A stretch of 64,000 nt of DNA from Annulohypoxylon bovei var. microspora (taxonomy: Eukaryota; Ascomycota; Sordariomycetes; Xylariales; Hypoxylaceae), in the NCBI GenBank assembly GCA_022836615.1, contig MU405321.1:62001-126000 (forward strand), read 5' to 3'. The position numbers were made by a program, and so were the translations under genes. Each line of letters starts with the position of its first letter. Positions within the stretch are counted from its first letter, which is position 1. Under the pieces are notes generated by a model. That model had not been told where the DNA came from and searched no databases. It saw nothing but the letters and a program-made list of their open reading frames with translations. Below are positions 43,702 to 54,276 of the stretch, piece by piece.

Positions 43702-44697
43702 ATGGCTACGGCGAATCAATGTATTGCTTCGCTAGCGAGGCTGAGTCTTTCGGCACCCACAAGACCAGTCAATGCGACAATACCCCGATTTCTAGCTCCG
43801 TCGATAGTCCAGACGCGATGTAAGAGCGTCGGTAGTATCGCTATGCGAGCGCGCGAACGAGAGAAGCTCAAGAAGAAGAGGAAGCAGCTGCGTTTTAAGG
43901 AGTACAAATTCGCTACTCCAAGCGAGGCCGAGAGACATTCCCTATGTGATGCTATGCGGTAAGTGGAGCCTCTTCTAACACGCAACCTTGGAAGTCTTTC
44001 GTTTCCGAGAACTAACATAGATTATAGATACCTACGAGCAGTCGAAGTTGGCCGCCCTCCGTCATCTGTCACTTACGAGATCGCTTTAAAGATTAGAACA
44101 CCCAAGAGCAGCGCTGTGCTTCGGAATCGGATACGTCTGCCTTATCCGATCAAGAACGACACGCGCATCGCCGTCATCTGCAAGGAGGATAGCGGAGCAA
44201 TGCATGATGCCCGTTCCAGCGGAGCCGTCGCGTTCGGAGAGGAATCTTTGTACGAGCTCATTAAGGCGAACCCAAGCAAGCTTCCGTTTAACCGTCTAAT
44301 CTGCCACGTCGAGTGCGAGCCGTCTCTCAAGAAGGCCAACCTCGGTCGAATATTAGGTCCTAAGGGTCTGATGCCTAGTTTAAAGACGAACACTATCACT
44401 AGGAGCGTGAAAAGTCTAATGCACGAGATGGTCGGCGCCGAGACATACAGAGAGAAGGTTGGCGCCATCCGCATGCCCATCGGGAATATCCAATTCACCC
44501 CCAAGATGCTGGCTGAAAACGTAAAAGCGTTTGTGGCGGCGGTAAAGGAGAATATTGGGAATTTAGAGGATAGGGTTAAGAAGGACTTGATTGAGGTTGT
44601 GCTGACTTCCACAAACGGACCGGGCTTCAGCTTGAACGGAGGCTTCGGTTCTACCGACGAGAAGATCCAGCCGGCGCACTTGAGTACGGCTATGTAA
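43702..44697 (+). CDS. MRPL1: mitochondrial ribosomal protein L1 (uL1m)
   Basis: Two exons (43702-43958, 44028-44697) give 308 residues. The first 45 residues are rich in Ala, Ser, Arg and lack acids, fitting a mitochondrial targeting sequence, followed by a very basic stretch (MRAREREKLKKKRKQLRFKE). The L1 fold is recognised by ICKEDSGAMHDARSSGA, LGRILGPKGLMPSLKTNT and AIRMPIGNIQFTPKML. It binds large-subunit rRNA at the L1 stalk. The ATG at 43702 is chosen; the frame continues a few codons upstream without another ATG. A 69-base intron splits the Arg codon before YLRAVEVG. Confidence 0.94.
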
Positions 44698-44824
44698 ATA
44701 TCCATGTTACGAATTAGGATCATATAAAGAATTGTATCATATCTTAAGAATTCAGATGCTTGGGTATCTTGCTATAGTTTGTTCTCGTGTGTATTAAATT
44801 GTTGAATGATGTTGTTTTGTTCCG

Positions 44825-45691
44825 TCACTTGCTCTTCAACGTCTTGACTGCTTCTGCTTGGGCATCAAGTAGGGAGTAGATACCCATCAGCTTAAGAAGC
44901 TTCGCTTGTCCTTTGCCGCCTGCTTGCTTGGCTTCCTTTAAGGCGGCGCCAAGATCCAGCAGAATAGTGTTTCGACATCTTATTAGTCTCTCCTCTGTTT
45001 TCCGCACAAATGGTGTATCTCTTCCAATATCGTCGGCCAATTCGTCTATCATAACGTATTCGTTCACCAACTGTGCTAGTTTTGCAGAACTGCTTCCTAC
45101 CGCCCCAACCAGTTCATCTTCATCTTCGCCATCCTCGTCACTATCGTCGCTGTCGGGTCCTATACTTCCAATCGCTAGCTGGCCCTCGAGCGCGGATATC
45201 CTCTCATCAAGTTCTAGCATTTTTCTCCCGGTTTCGACCTCGCCTCTTACGCCAACTAGGTCCTTATTTAAGTCTGCAACTTCGGACCCCCTTTCTCGCA
45301 CTCTGCCCTTGATCTCTTCCACAGCTCGCCGGAACCCTAACAATGCCACCCGAACATCCTCCACCTTCTCCTCGCCACCTTTTAGCTCGTCGCCTAGGCT
45401 TAGGAAGCTAGTGTAATTTGAATTGACCAATTCTAGTAGTTCGGTGCTAATGGCAGCACTGCGTTCCCTGAGGTCAGACCGTAGGTCTTCGAGCGTTTGA
45501 TGGCGGTTTGCGAGGGAGGATAAGTACTCTGCTGGGTCGAAGTTCGGGGCAAGGAAGTCGGAACGCGGTAGGGCGGTGGGAAAGGGGAGAGGAGCGTCAT
45601 CTTCACTATCTGACGAGGAGGACGAAGAAACCAAAGCGAAGCTACGGGAAGTTAACGGCCTCGTCGGTGATAATGGTGCGAGATTGGACAT
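44825..45691 (-). CDS. COG2: conserved oligomeric Golgi complex subunit 2 (N-terminal COG2 domain)
   Basis: Single exon, 288 residues. After a Ser-rich acidic start, the segment DFLAPNFDPAEYLSSLANRHQTLEDLRSDL is the COG2 signature, followed by long coiled coil (ELLELVNSNYTSFLSLGDEL, KVEDVRVALLGFRRAVEEIKGRV) and an acidic DSDDSDEDGEDEDE spacer. The end, LMGIYSLLDAQAEAVKTLKSK, and length agree with the short fungal COG2 proteins. It belongs to lobe A of the COG tether for retrograde vesicle transport within the Golgi. Its 3' end faces that of MRPL1, 127 bases away. Confidence 0.9.
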   Translation of the reverse strand: MSNLAPLSPTRPLTSRSFALVSSSSSSDSEDDAPLPFPTALPRSDFLAPNFDPAEYLSSLANRHQTLEDLRSDLRERSAAISTELLELVNSNYTSFLSLGDELKGGEEKVEDVRVALLGFRRAVEEIKGRVRERGSEVADLNKDLVGVRGEVETGRKMLELDERISALEGQLAIGSIGPDSDDSDEDGEDEDELVGAVGSSSAKLAQLVNEYVMIDELADDIGRDTPFVRKTEERLIRCRNTILLDLGAALKEAKQAGGKGQAKLLKLMGIYSLLDAQAEAVKTLKSK

Positions 45692-47342
45692 TATATATCG
45701 AGTGCCAATTAGTACACATCTAGATATATAGATATACAGATGTATAGTAGATCCGTCTAAGTATTCTCTTATGAATCGGTAGTTGCTGTAGTTAGTAGTC
45801 CAATAAAAATTAAGAACTATCGATCCAAATGTCTATTTGGAGATACAAGCTTAGGTATGTATTCCCAAAGTCAAATCGCGAATCGCGACACTGGACAGGG
45901 AAGTTACCTGCACGTCAAGTTCCCAATTTGAATGTCGAATGTGGGGTCAAAAGTTCGAAAGTTACGACACCGTGTTACACCGAAATTCACCTTACATTGC
46001 TGACGTAATTCTATTAAGCGGGTCTCCAAGCCTTCACCGCAATCGCTTTAGGGCAGTCTGGGCAAGTCAAAGCAAGTCTCCGGTACCGGGACTGCATTAT
46101 GGTAGAGGTGGCTTGAGCTTGAGCTAGAGCAAACTATTCTCCGGCCACACCCGAACACCAATTCTTCTCACCAATTTTCTATTTTCCTACCTGTTTGTGT
46201 AGGTACAACCTAACCACAATAAGGTCAAGAAGATCAAGAAGACCACAATAAGAGGGGCAATAAGGAAAAAGTAACAAATAAAAATCATTTTCCATCCAAC
46301 CAGCTGCCAACTCCTACCAACTACGAACTCGAACGAGTAGAATGAGTTCGGCATCCGACAGGTCCGAGCATGCAGGAGTGGATCGATGATATTACTAGTT
46401 TTTTCTTTTCCCTTGCCGAGCCTATCCTATCTGGGGATCCATGTGACGTTTGTCGGCTCAGTCTGGGCGAACGGCGAACGGACTACTATGGGCTGTGTGG
46501 GTTACAGGGCCCTGGCATAATCTTATCAATCTGATCAGTGATCTCGAACCACCGTCGTCCATCTCTTCTTCCCTTCCCACTTACTTACATTACATGTCTA
46601 GGTAACGGTGAACCCTATTAAGAATCTGAGTCTTTGCATGACCCCCCAAATTCGTCAACCCCCCACCACCAAATCTGGGACGGAGAGGGTTGTTGAACTT
46701 GGATGAGGGAATCCTTGACGAAGCACCTGGCTATTCTGCTGTTGTTGGATGACCGTACATCTTCCTTATTTGCTCATTCCTTAGTCACACCTTACTCTCA
46801 ATCAATCTAAGAGGCAGACATTAGTTGCGGGTTTCTACCCAACTAATCGAAACAAATATCGGTATACAAAATACACCCAAGCGCAAAGTTGAAAGCCCTA
46901 ATTCGGACCCTGAGAATTGGGAACTCGGCCCGTTCCCACTCTCATTGATTTCTACATACTTTACCTACCACCCGCAAGTTTGCTTGCTTTATTGGGGCAA
47001 TAGTATCCTAGCGACATTCTACTCTAGTCGTCTTTTTTTCTCCTCTTCCCTCGAATCTAAGAAAATCAACGACATCTAACCAAGAAAGAGAATCAACCTA
47101 TAGCAAGGAGTGAGGATCACAAAATCTTATAAACCCGATCCTATTTGATATACCTGCCTACCTACCTACTTCGGACCTATCATACGATACAGCTCAGGTT
47201 GCAATTTTGCGGAGCCGAACCTGCGGAAAACCAAAGTCATCTCATACGCTGATGTCCGAGCCTGCATTGCGTCTCCGAACAGAACAGCGAATAGGATTGA
47301 CTAAATGGTTAACCCGCCTCTCTACTCCAGAACCGGAATAAC
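45692..47342. promoter_or_regulatory. divergent upstream region, COG2 / hapX
   Basis: 1.65 kb with no supported gene. The length suggests a long hapX leader and promoter. It carries a CTACCTACCTAC motif near 47157-47168. I looked for an exact SreA-type ATCWGATAA site and did not find a convincing one. Confidence 0.45.
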
Positions 47343-49112
47343 ATGGCGACCCCTACTGCTATTAACATCTCTTCTGCTAATTTGAACGGCCATTCCAGGC
47401 CACAACCAACCAAACTCTCTATAACCCCTATCTCAGCTGCATCTCCCCCCGCTTCATCTGTTGCTTCACCAATATCCAGCGTGTCTACACCTACCTCGAG
47501 TCATCAGCTTGCTATCAAACCCGCCGCCGCCGCCCTGCAGGCCGCCACAATGGCGACAGTCGCCGTCGCGAAGGGCTCAATTACCAGTAGGGAATGGGTA
47601 GTTCCTCCGAGGCCCAAGCCCGGTCGGAAGCCTGCCACGGATACTCCGCCAACTAAGCGGAAGGCTCAGAACCGGGCTGCCCAGCGCGCTTTTCGCGAGC
47701 GGAGGGCCGCCCGTGTTGGCGAATTGGAGGAACAGTTAGACGAGCAGAAGGAAGACTACGAGCGGGCACAGCAACAGCTGCAGGATCAGGTACAGGATCT
47801 AGATACCGAAGTACAGACGCTACGGAGCAGGTGTGTGGTCCTCGAGGACTTGTTGGAGAAAGAACGTGCAGAGCGCACCAAAACAGCAAACGAACTGGAA
47901 GATTTGAAGCGACGATGGAGGGGAGATGGATCGACTATGTCATCGAGGAACGGAAGTTTCACATCCCATCACGGACGGGCACCCAATTCACTAAGCATCT
48001 CCTCCCAGCATCCAACACCCCGAGGAAGCATTACGAGTAACGCACCGGAACATCGCAATTCATCCGCGGCATTTTCCATTTCACAAATCATCTCTCCTCC
48101 CGATTCTTCGAGTTCGTCGGGGGTTCGGGAGTCGTCGACGGATCCCTCGGGCTGCGGCAATTGCGAATCTACAGGGCCATGTGCTTGTGTCGACGATGCC
48201 CTAGCTAATACATCCGTCGGATGCGGTAAGTGCTCCATCGGTACTAAGTGCGAGTGTCTCGAAGCCGTGCTTAAGGGGCCGGCTCCGAACTCGGAATCCG
48301 AGCTCAAGCGGAAACCATCCTCGATATCCGCCATGGCTCCAGAAGAGAAAAGGCAGAAGATACCCGAACCTTATCCCCACGAGGTTGATTTTACTGCTAT
48401 GTTTGCTAAGAAGAAAGATCCCGTTCCGGAAGTTGCTTTGTATCAGCCTGTCGCCCAATCAGCCGTGGCGCCACGAGATTCGTGCGGCTTCTGCAAAGAG
48501 GGTACCTACTGCATGTGTGCCGAAGCCGCCGCATCACAAACGCTTGCCCCAGTATCCCAACAAGTTCAGACCCCGCCGCCTTCGGAGAATGATGTCGGCC
48601 CTATTCCCATAGAAGTTACGTCCACTGGGGCTATCAAACTGCCGGGTATAAATTCATTAAATCAGGCTCCGATTTCAGTAATCCGTCCTTCCAATGGCTG
48701 CGGCCCTAAAGGGCCCGGATCCTGCGCCCAATGCTTGAGAGATCCTAAGTCAGGGCTCTTCTGTCGTAGCCTGGCCGCAAACTTTGCTCGTAACGCGGGC
48801 AAGTCCACCGGGGGGTGCTGTGGAGGATCTGGAGGCTCCGGATGCTGCAAATCCAACGGATCCGCCTTGGGAACAGCCGCACCCTCTGGCTCGTCGTCTG
48901 CTGTTAGTCTGTCATGCGCAGATGCATACAAGACATTATCTAGTCATCGAAACTTCGAGAAGGCCGCGGACGAAATCGGGACTTGGTTACCACGACTCAG
49001 GGCCGCTCCCCCTCAATCGAACACGCCAGCTAGATTACCCATCGAGGTTGAAGCGGCTAGCATCATGGGCGTGTTGAGGGAGTTCGATGTTCGGTTCGGA
49101 AGGGACGCTTAA
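47343..49112 (+). CDS. hapX: bZIP iron-response regulator HapX
   Basis: Single exon, 589 residues. The Hap4-like CCAAT-complex-binding motif SREWVVPPRPKPGRKP (83-98) directly precedes the basic region KRKAQNRAAQRAFRERRAARV (105-125) and a leucine-zipper/coiled coil to about 192. This order is diagnostic for HapX. Four cysteine-rich regions follow: CGNCESTGPCAC (271-282), CGKCSIGTKCEC (293-305), CGFCKEGTYCMC (381-392) and CGPKGPGSCAQC with a fourth Cys (453-474), plus a CC-rich stretch at 492-502. HapX acts in the nucleus with HapB/C/E, repressing iron-consuming pathways in iron starvation and activating vacuolar iron storage in excess. The cysteine regions sense iron, probably as Fe-S clusters. 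All are intact here. Confidence 0.95.
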   Translation: MATPTAINISSANLNGHSRPQPTKLSITPISAASPPASSVASPISSVSTPTSSHQLAIKPAAAALQAATMATVAVAKGSITSREWVVPPRPKPGRKPATDTPPTKRKAQNRAAQRAFRERRAARVGELEEQLDEQKEDYERAQQQLQDQVQDLDTEVQTLRSRCVVLEDLLEKERAERTKTANELEDLKRRWRGDGSTMSSRNGSFTSHHGRAPNSLSISSQHPTPRGSITSNAPEHRNSSAAFSISQIISPPDSSSSSGVRESSTDPSGCGNCESTGPCACVDDALANTSVGCGKCSIGTKCECLEAVLKGPAPNSESELKRKPSSISAMAPEEKRQKIPEPYPHEVDFTAMFAKKKDPVPEVALYQPVAQSAVAPRDSCGFCKEGTYCMCAEAAASQTLAPVSQQVQTPPPSENDVGPIPIEVTSTGAIKLPGINSLNQAPISVIRPSNGCGPKGPGSCAQCLRDPKSGLFCRSLAANFARNAGKSTGGCCGGSGGSGCCKSNGSALGTAAPSGSSSAVSLSCADAYKTLSSHRNFEKAADEIGTWLPRLRAAPPQSNTPARLPIEVEAASIMGVLREFDVRFGRDA

Positions 49113-50153
49113 GTCGTCTAAATGCATTCAAGGCGGGAAGGGAGGTCTCACCACGCTTTAAGCGTATAACGGGAGTATATAACGACGATACGGCGTCAAC
49201 GGATCAATGCATCCTGCGGTGTTTTAGGGGGTAGGGGGTTGATTGTTTCGGCCACATTCAGAGTGTGTCCACATTGCATCGTTGCTCGTCTTTCATCATC
49301 GGCTCACTGATATCTGACCATGGAAGGCTGGGAGGTTGGTCTTCTCGCGTTGATTTACTGGTTACGGGGAACCCTTGATGATGTTCCGAGGAGTTCCGAA
49401 ATGTTTGTAAGGTATATTCAAAAGCAGAGTAACGTCGAACTCGGAAGAGTTTCAAATATAACATGCGAATGCGTTTTTCCGCGGGCATGTCAAATAGTTT
49501 ATGCTAAGGCACTTTCACCTGTTCATACTTGTCTTCCGAGAATCTCCCTGCGACTATCATGCGTTCTGTTCGTTGTCTTTCACCGAGTCTGTGTTTCTCG
49601 ACTTTGCTAAATACCTATGCCATGCCCTTATTCGTTTTCTCAACCGCTCTTCACGACTCCGCATCGTAGAATATGCCTTCACGTCTAACCATTTATCCAT
49701 AGATACCTAGGTACCCAACAATCAGTCAGTCAGAGGATGGCAACGGAATAACCACACGGAGCTGCCCCTATTTCAGGCATAAGTGAAAATGCAAAATTTT
49801 ATTGATCTGAAGAGATGAAGGTATGAAAATGCAGAACAATGAAGGAAAGTCCCGTGTCCATTACCCAAGGGTTTTTTTCCAACCCCTACCAAAAAATGCA
49901 ATGCAATGCTAAACCCTGATGTGTAGTCCCGACATGATATCCAACCACTTCTACCGAAAATGAGAGGTCATTCCGCTGCCCACAGTGGAAACTGCGCCCC
50001 ATGTCATGTGGTTCATTATGCTTATGCTCGTCCGGCATCAACTTGTCGCGAACGCCTGAACCCGACGACAATCCGCATCATCTAAGCCGACGAGATGCCG
50101 ACTGCCATCTCGTATCTTCACCGACACACCGGCCGCTAGCCTTGACAACGGCT
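49113..50153. other. intergenic region between convergent hapX and BAS2-like genes
   Basis: No gene is seen. It contains ACCTAGGTACCC at about 49705-49716 and ordinary 3' flank sequence. Confidence 0.45.
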
Positions 50154-50521
50154 CTAGTTCATGGCGGTAGTGTTCGCGGTCGCCGCGGCGGCGCCGTCCC
50201 CGAAGCCGCAGCCGGCCTTTCCGGCCTGGGTCTGCGCGCCGAGGCCGGAGCAGAGGCCGAAGTTCTGGCCGGTGACCACGGCGCAGCACGTCGACGCGCA
50301 GTCGGCCGAGCTCTCGCATTGCCCGCCGATGAACTGTATGCCTTTGCCGTTGCCGACGTTCTTCGCGCCGGCCGGGTCGGGCGAGATTGGGGAGGCTAGG
50401 GCCGGGATGGCGACTGGTTGGGGGTGTTAGTGTTGGGTTGGGTTGGGGAGAGGGTAGGCAGTATTTATAGGAGTGGATAGGACTTACCAGCGAGGAAAGC
50501 GAGGAAAGCGATGCGGACCAT
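50154..50521 (-). CDS. small secreted cysteine-rich protein, BAS2-like effector candidate
   Basis: Two exons (50521-50488, 50413-50154) give 97 residues; the intron sits inside the signal peptide. MVRIAFLAFLAVAIPALA is a clear secretion signal. The mature part, with GNGKGIQFIGGQC, SADCASTCCAV, LCSGLGAQTQAGKAGCGFGDG, carries six cysteines and closely matches the pattern I know from biotrophy-associated secreted protein 2 (BAS2) of Magnaporthe and its many Sordariomycete relatives. Function in the family is uncertain; BAS2 is produced during early plant infection. Like the AA9 gene it is far more GC-rich than its surroundings. The gene is too short and split to appear as a simple long frame. 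Confidence 0.88.
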
Positions 50522-52337
50522 GTTGACTGATGTTTCGTAAAGTGTCTGAGTGACTGAAGATTGTTTGGCTTTGTTCTGAAGATGGGATGAAAGTGCTGAT
50601 TTATCTTGTGGGATGTCTGGGTTCTGATCGCACTGACTGGAGATCATCAAGCGGATCACGAAGATGGTTAAATATCAAAACACTCACTGCCATGCAAGAC
50701 GATTCTGCCTCGCCTCCCTGCTGTCGTTCTCGAAGACTTCCAACATCCCACCCCTGAAGTCGGGTTCGACGAGGGCCGTGAGGCTGAGTTTGGGTGTTTC
50801 TGTTACGCCTGCAGCTTCAGCTACGGCACCCCCTTTTTTTGATACGTCGCACCTCGTTGACAGGTCGAATGGTGGCATCTTAGATTGGCCGGATATTAAT
50901 CGACCCCGGATTTTCGGCACATGCGTCCCTTGCAGCGTTAAATGTTGTCGCATGCATCCGACTACCTTCATATTGGTGGCATCTTGACATGTTGATATCC
51001 CTATGATAGGTAGTTGAAAATGCTCTCTTGAGGCTTAGTATGTGTTGGCTTGGCGCCGCAAGACTACGGCGAGGCGCTTCCCAGGGAGAGCTATATGAAT
51101 AGAAATCTCGATGTAAGGATATACTATACTTAGTCGTCGCAATTAACGTTTAATTTCTCTTTCTCCCTGACCTTGACCAGTTGGCAACATTAGGTCTTGA
51201 TAGATTATCAAGGATCACGATAGGATTATTCGAAGCAAAACGGAGCAGATTATCATGAAGGGTCATCGGATGACAGATCCTCTCTCACTTTTCAGTTAGC
51301 TAGTTAGATGTTATCAGGATAGATGAAAATGCTAAGCTCGTTTGATAGTCATTGGGCGGGCATAAAACATCCACAATGAGTTCTTCCTTAATAAGGGGGA
51401 GTTCGGACCGAGCATTAGGTCCCGAGACAACTTCCTCCCGCAAGAAACCCAACGTACGAGCTACGAGATCCACAAGGCGTATTCAGAAGATCAGATGAAG
51501 ATTTGGAGGTGGACTTCGCTCCTCCTGTTCGTCCCAACAGCGCGTGGCAAAACGTTTAGCATTGAAGTTTCGCGAACGACGGAAAATCAATGCGAGTGTT
51601 GATCGGATCGTCGTTCTGATCCACATCGCACCGCATATCTTCGCCGATCTTATTAGAAACGTTATTACGCAGCCACGCACGCACATGAGAGCGATGGCGA
51701 TTCGCATTATGTGGGGAGGCAAATAGGAAGGAGATGGTTGAAGGTCGGAAACTTTGTTCGTTTGGAAATTGTGTCATTGGGGATGTCGTGGGGAATCTTC
51801 TGAAACCATTGCGCTGGGTGGTGGCTTCAGCCAATCACGGCTCTTTAAACCCCCCTTTTATTCCGATTTGCCTGATGACTAACTACGACGACTACTTAGA
51901 GTATATAGACATAGAGTGTATATAAGAAAATAGGAAGGATCAGAGAGGTTTACTTTGAAAACATGTAGGTACCCAATACGATATCGCAGTCATAAATTTG
52001 GGAAACAGCTCCTAGTCCAGGAGTTATCCAGGCAACACAAAGGACTTTAGGAGGTAGGTAGGTATAGTTGTCTTCAAATTTACCCATCTTGATATGCAAC
52101 TACAAGGCCGAATAAATGACGTTAGATCACAAAGTACCTGGGTTGCTGGGCAGTCTATAGTTTCCATGTTGCGAATGCTTGTCAACTAAACGAGGGCTTA
52201 TAACTTTAGCGTGGCTAGAAATAAACTCCCTTACAAAAATACCAGCACTCATCCCTTAACAAGTGTTAATTTATATAAAGGGAGGCTTCCTCCCCCTCAC
52301 ATTAAATCATAAAGGGCTGAAAGTTAGTACTAAAGCT
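50522..52337. other. intergenic region
   Basis: The promoter of the BAS2-like gene is at the left. I see no gene that I can support; short frames at 50664-50987 and 51556-51834 have no recognisable features. AGGTAGGTAGGTA occurs at 52052-52064. Confidence 0.4.
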
Positions 52338-52339
52338 AT

Positions 52340-52786
52340 CCCCACGACCGCCATTACATGTACAAATGCCAAGAAAACCCACTTATACCTGGTTTCAGCC
52401 CCATCTAAGGTACCAGGGGACTCTTTCAGCGCGTTTTCAGGCGTGTTTTTGTCGCATAAGTACAAAGCTTTTAGCTCCCGTAAGTATTGAAGTTAGCTGG
52501 GTTAAAAACATTGATTTCGACGACAACCTTTGCGATATCAACGAATTCAACCTCAATTTCTTTGATTTTTTCATAGAATATTAAACTTATTAACATTTAA
52601 TTTGCCAAAGAATTTCTTTCAAAAGGAAACACCAAAAACTAACCTTTATTATGATATTTATATTGAAAAAGTCCATCAAAAACCCTTGTAAATTGTGGAG
52701 AAAAGTGTTGAACGGTGTCTTTTAATAGGCCACACTAAGTGGGTCTGGTGGGGTCTTTTTTGTACATGTAATGGCGGTCGTGGGGA
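52340..52786 (-). mobile_element. MITE (TIR element, family A), copy 2, inverted relative to copy 1
   Basis: 447 bases with the same TCCCCACGACCGCC terminal inverted repeats as copy 1, flanked by TA at 52338-52339 and 52787-52788. The whole element matches the reverse complement of 1106-1563 with small indels in the AT-rich right part. Within the first 200 bases several differences are C-to-T in this copy. A frame of about 70 codons (52366-52584, + strand) is shared with copy 1. Confidence 0.9.
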
Positions 52787-52788
52787 TA

Positions 52789-53385
52789 CACATAGCTAAC
52801 AAAGCAGCCTCTAGTTCATTACCCTTACTTCGCAAGGCGAAATAATGAACATGCCTGGCCTGTAGCTATCTTTAGAAGTGAGTAGCAAGCAATCGGCTTG
52901 TCTCGACTACTCACCTACCTACCTAATTATTATCCTAACTAATATATTATATCTAAGATGAAATACCACCGGTATATTGATGTTGATATGAAGTAATGTG
53001 TATATCATCATGAACCTGAAATTATGGTCTGTAGCATGAGTGCAAAGTCCCAAGGTTGAACAACAATAGAGCATTGAGTGCGCTGTGCAACTAGATCAAA
53101 GAAAACACCAAGGTTTCGCCGGATCTATCTTCTTTAACCTAGAACATTCGCAGATACAAGACAAAGAAATCTATGAGTCGACCTGAAAGCCATTCAAGAG
53201 AAAGAACCCACCTTTAAATAGTATCTCAAGAACTACAATGCTCTTGTCTACTTAATCTCTCATCATGCGCAGCGACAAGTTCAACAGACTATATGTCTAC
53301 GTAACCGGTCTGTTCTCCCCCACGATTAGACAATTCTACAAATAACGCCAAGCTCAATATCTCACACCCCGCGCGTACGACCACC
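52789..53385. other. intergenic region
   Basis: No gene is seen. CACCTACCTACCTAA occurs near 52911-52925. Confidence 0.4.
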
Positions 53386-53706
53386 ATGCCGACCTTCATC
53401 ACACGCGAGGCGTACGCCTGCTTACACAGTCTAGAAACGCGCGACCGGGCCTTCGGGACCGATCGTGGTGTCAGAGTCGAGACGGTTCCGATCCCGTCTC
53501 ATTGTCCAGCGTGTTTGTATAAGTCTCTTCTATTAGATGAGACCCTAGAATTCAACAAAGACAATAATAACAAGAATTCCACATTAGACTATGGGTCTAT
53601 ACTACTACACGTGGAAGAGTTCGTCAAGCATCTGCAGGCGCTGCTACTGAAGAAGCGGTGTGCGCTGACGGCCGTCTATGGCGCAGGCTATTTGTCGGAG
53701 TTTTGA
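53386..53706 (+). CDS. hypothetical small protein (106 residues)
   Basis: An uninterrupted frame starting in good context (CACCATGCC). The protein begins MPTFITREAYACLHSLETRD and has a single CPAC pair, an Asn/Lys-rich middle (FNKDNNNKNSTLDYG) and an amphipathic C-terminal helix (HVEEFVKHLQALLLKKR). No signal peptide or membrane segment. I do not recognise a family. It stands alone between a MITE and the C2H2 regulator, so it could be a real lineage-specific gene or a chance frame. Confidence 0.4.
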   Translation: MPTFITREAYACLHSLETRDRAFGTDRGVRVETVPIPSHCPACLYKSLLLDETLEFNKDNNNKNSTLDYGSILLHVEEFVKHLQALLLKKRCALTAVYGAGYLSEF

Positions 53707-54276
53707 AGACCGCGCGAATTGGGGAAGCTTAGCTAGATTCAGCATCGTGGCGTCGATAGACTTATGTAGGTGAGTTCTGGGATGTGTTTCTCGATCCTAC
53801 AAGGATATGGCGTTGATAGACGGAAGGCTTCTACAAAGATACAGTAGAACACCCAGTTTGCGAAAAAAGGGCTTTAGACACAAAGAAGCAGGGCGAAGGT
53901 AAGTTAAATAATAATATTCTTGATCTCGTTACCATTAGCGTTATAATAAATACGCGTCTATCAAGCGTTCCTAGGCCTCTATATGTTATGTGATCAAATA
54001 ATCGCCGCCGTGTTGTACAACCTCGAGCACTTCATTCGCCGAATGTAGATCAACAAGTGAAAATTCCCCCAGCGCGAGTTTTTTTTCCAGCCGATTAGAC
54101 CATATTTCAAGTCGGTCGGCTAATTAGTGAAAAGATATAAAAGTAGCCGCATAATAGCAATGGAATCTCATTCCACATGAGATTCGTCCAAATGATTAAA
54201 CACACTTTTATTCCATGACCATTACAATCCATGCTGCACACCAGACAAAGAATTAGGCCTTAAAGGGGGGTCTTGC
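53707..54276. other. intergenic region downstream of the C2H2 regulator
   Basis: No gene is seen. GGYGTYGATAGAC is repeated at about 53751 and 53809 in slightly different form. Confidence 0.4.

Noticed and set aside
46528..46545. Possible SreA (GATA) site upstream of hapX
   Set aside because: The TTATC and TGAT halves are present but spacing does not fit ATCWGATAA, so I do not call it.
46825..47079. 84-codon frame upstream of hapX
   Set aside because: It has no ATG at its start and no homology. It lies in the probable leader or promoter; an upstream-ORF role cannot be shown.
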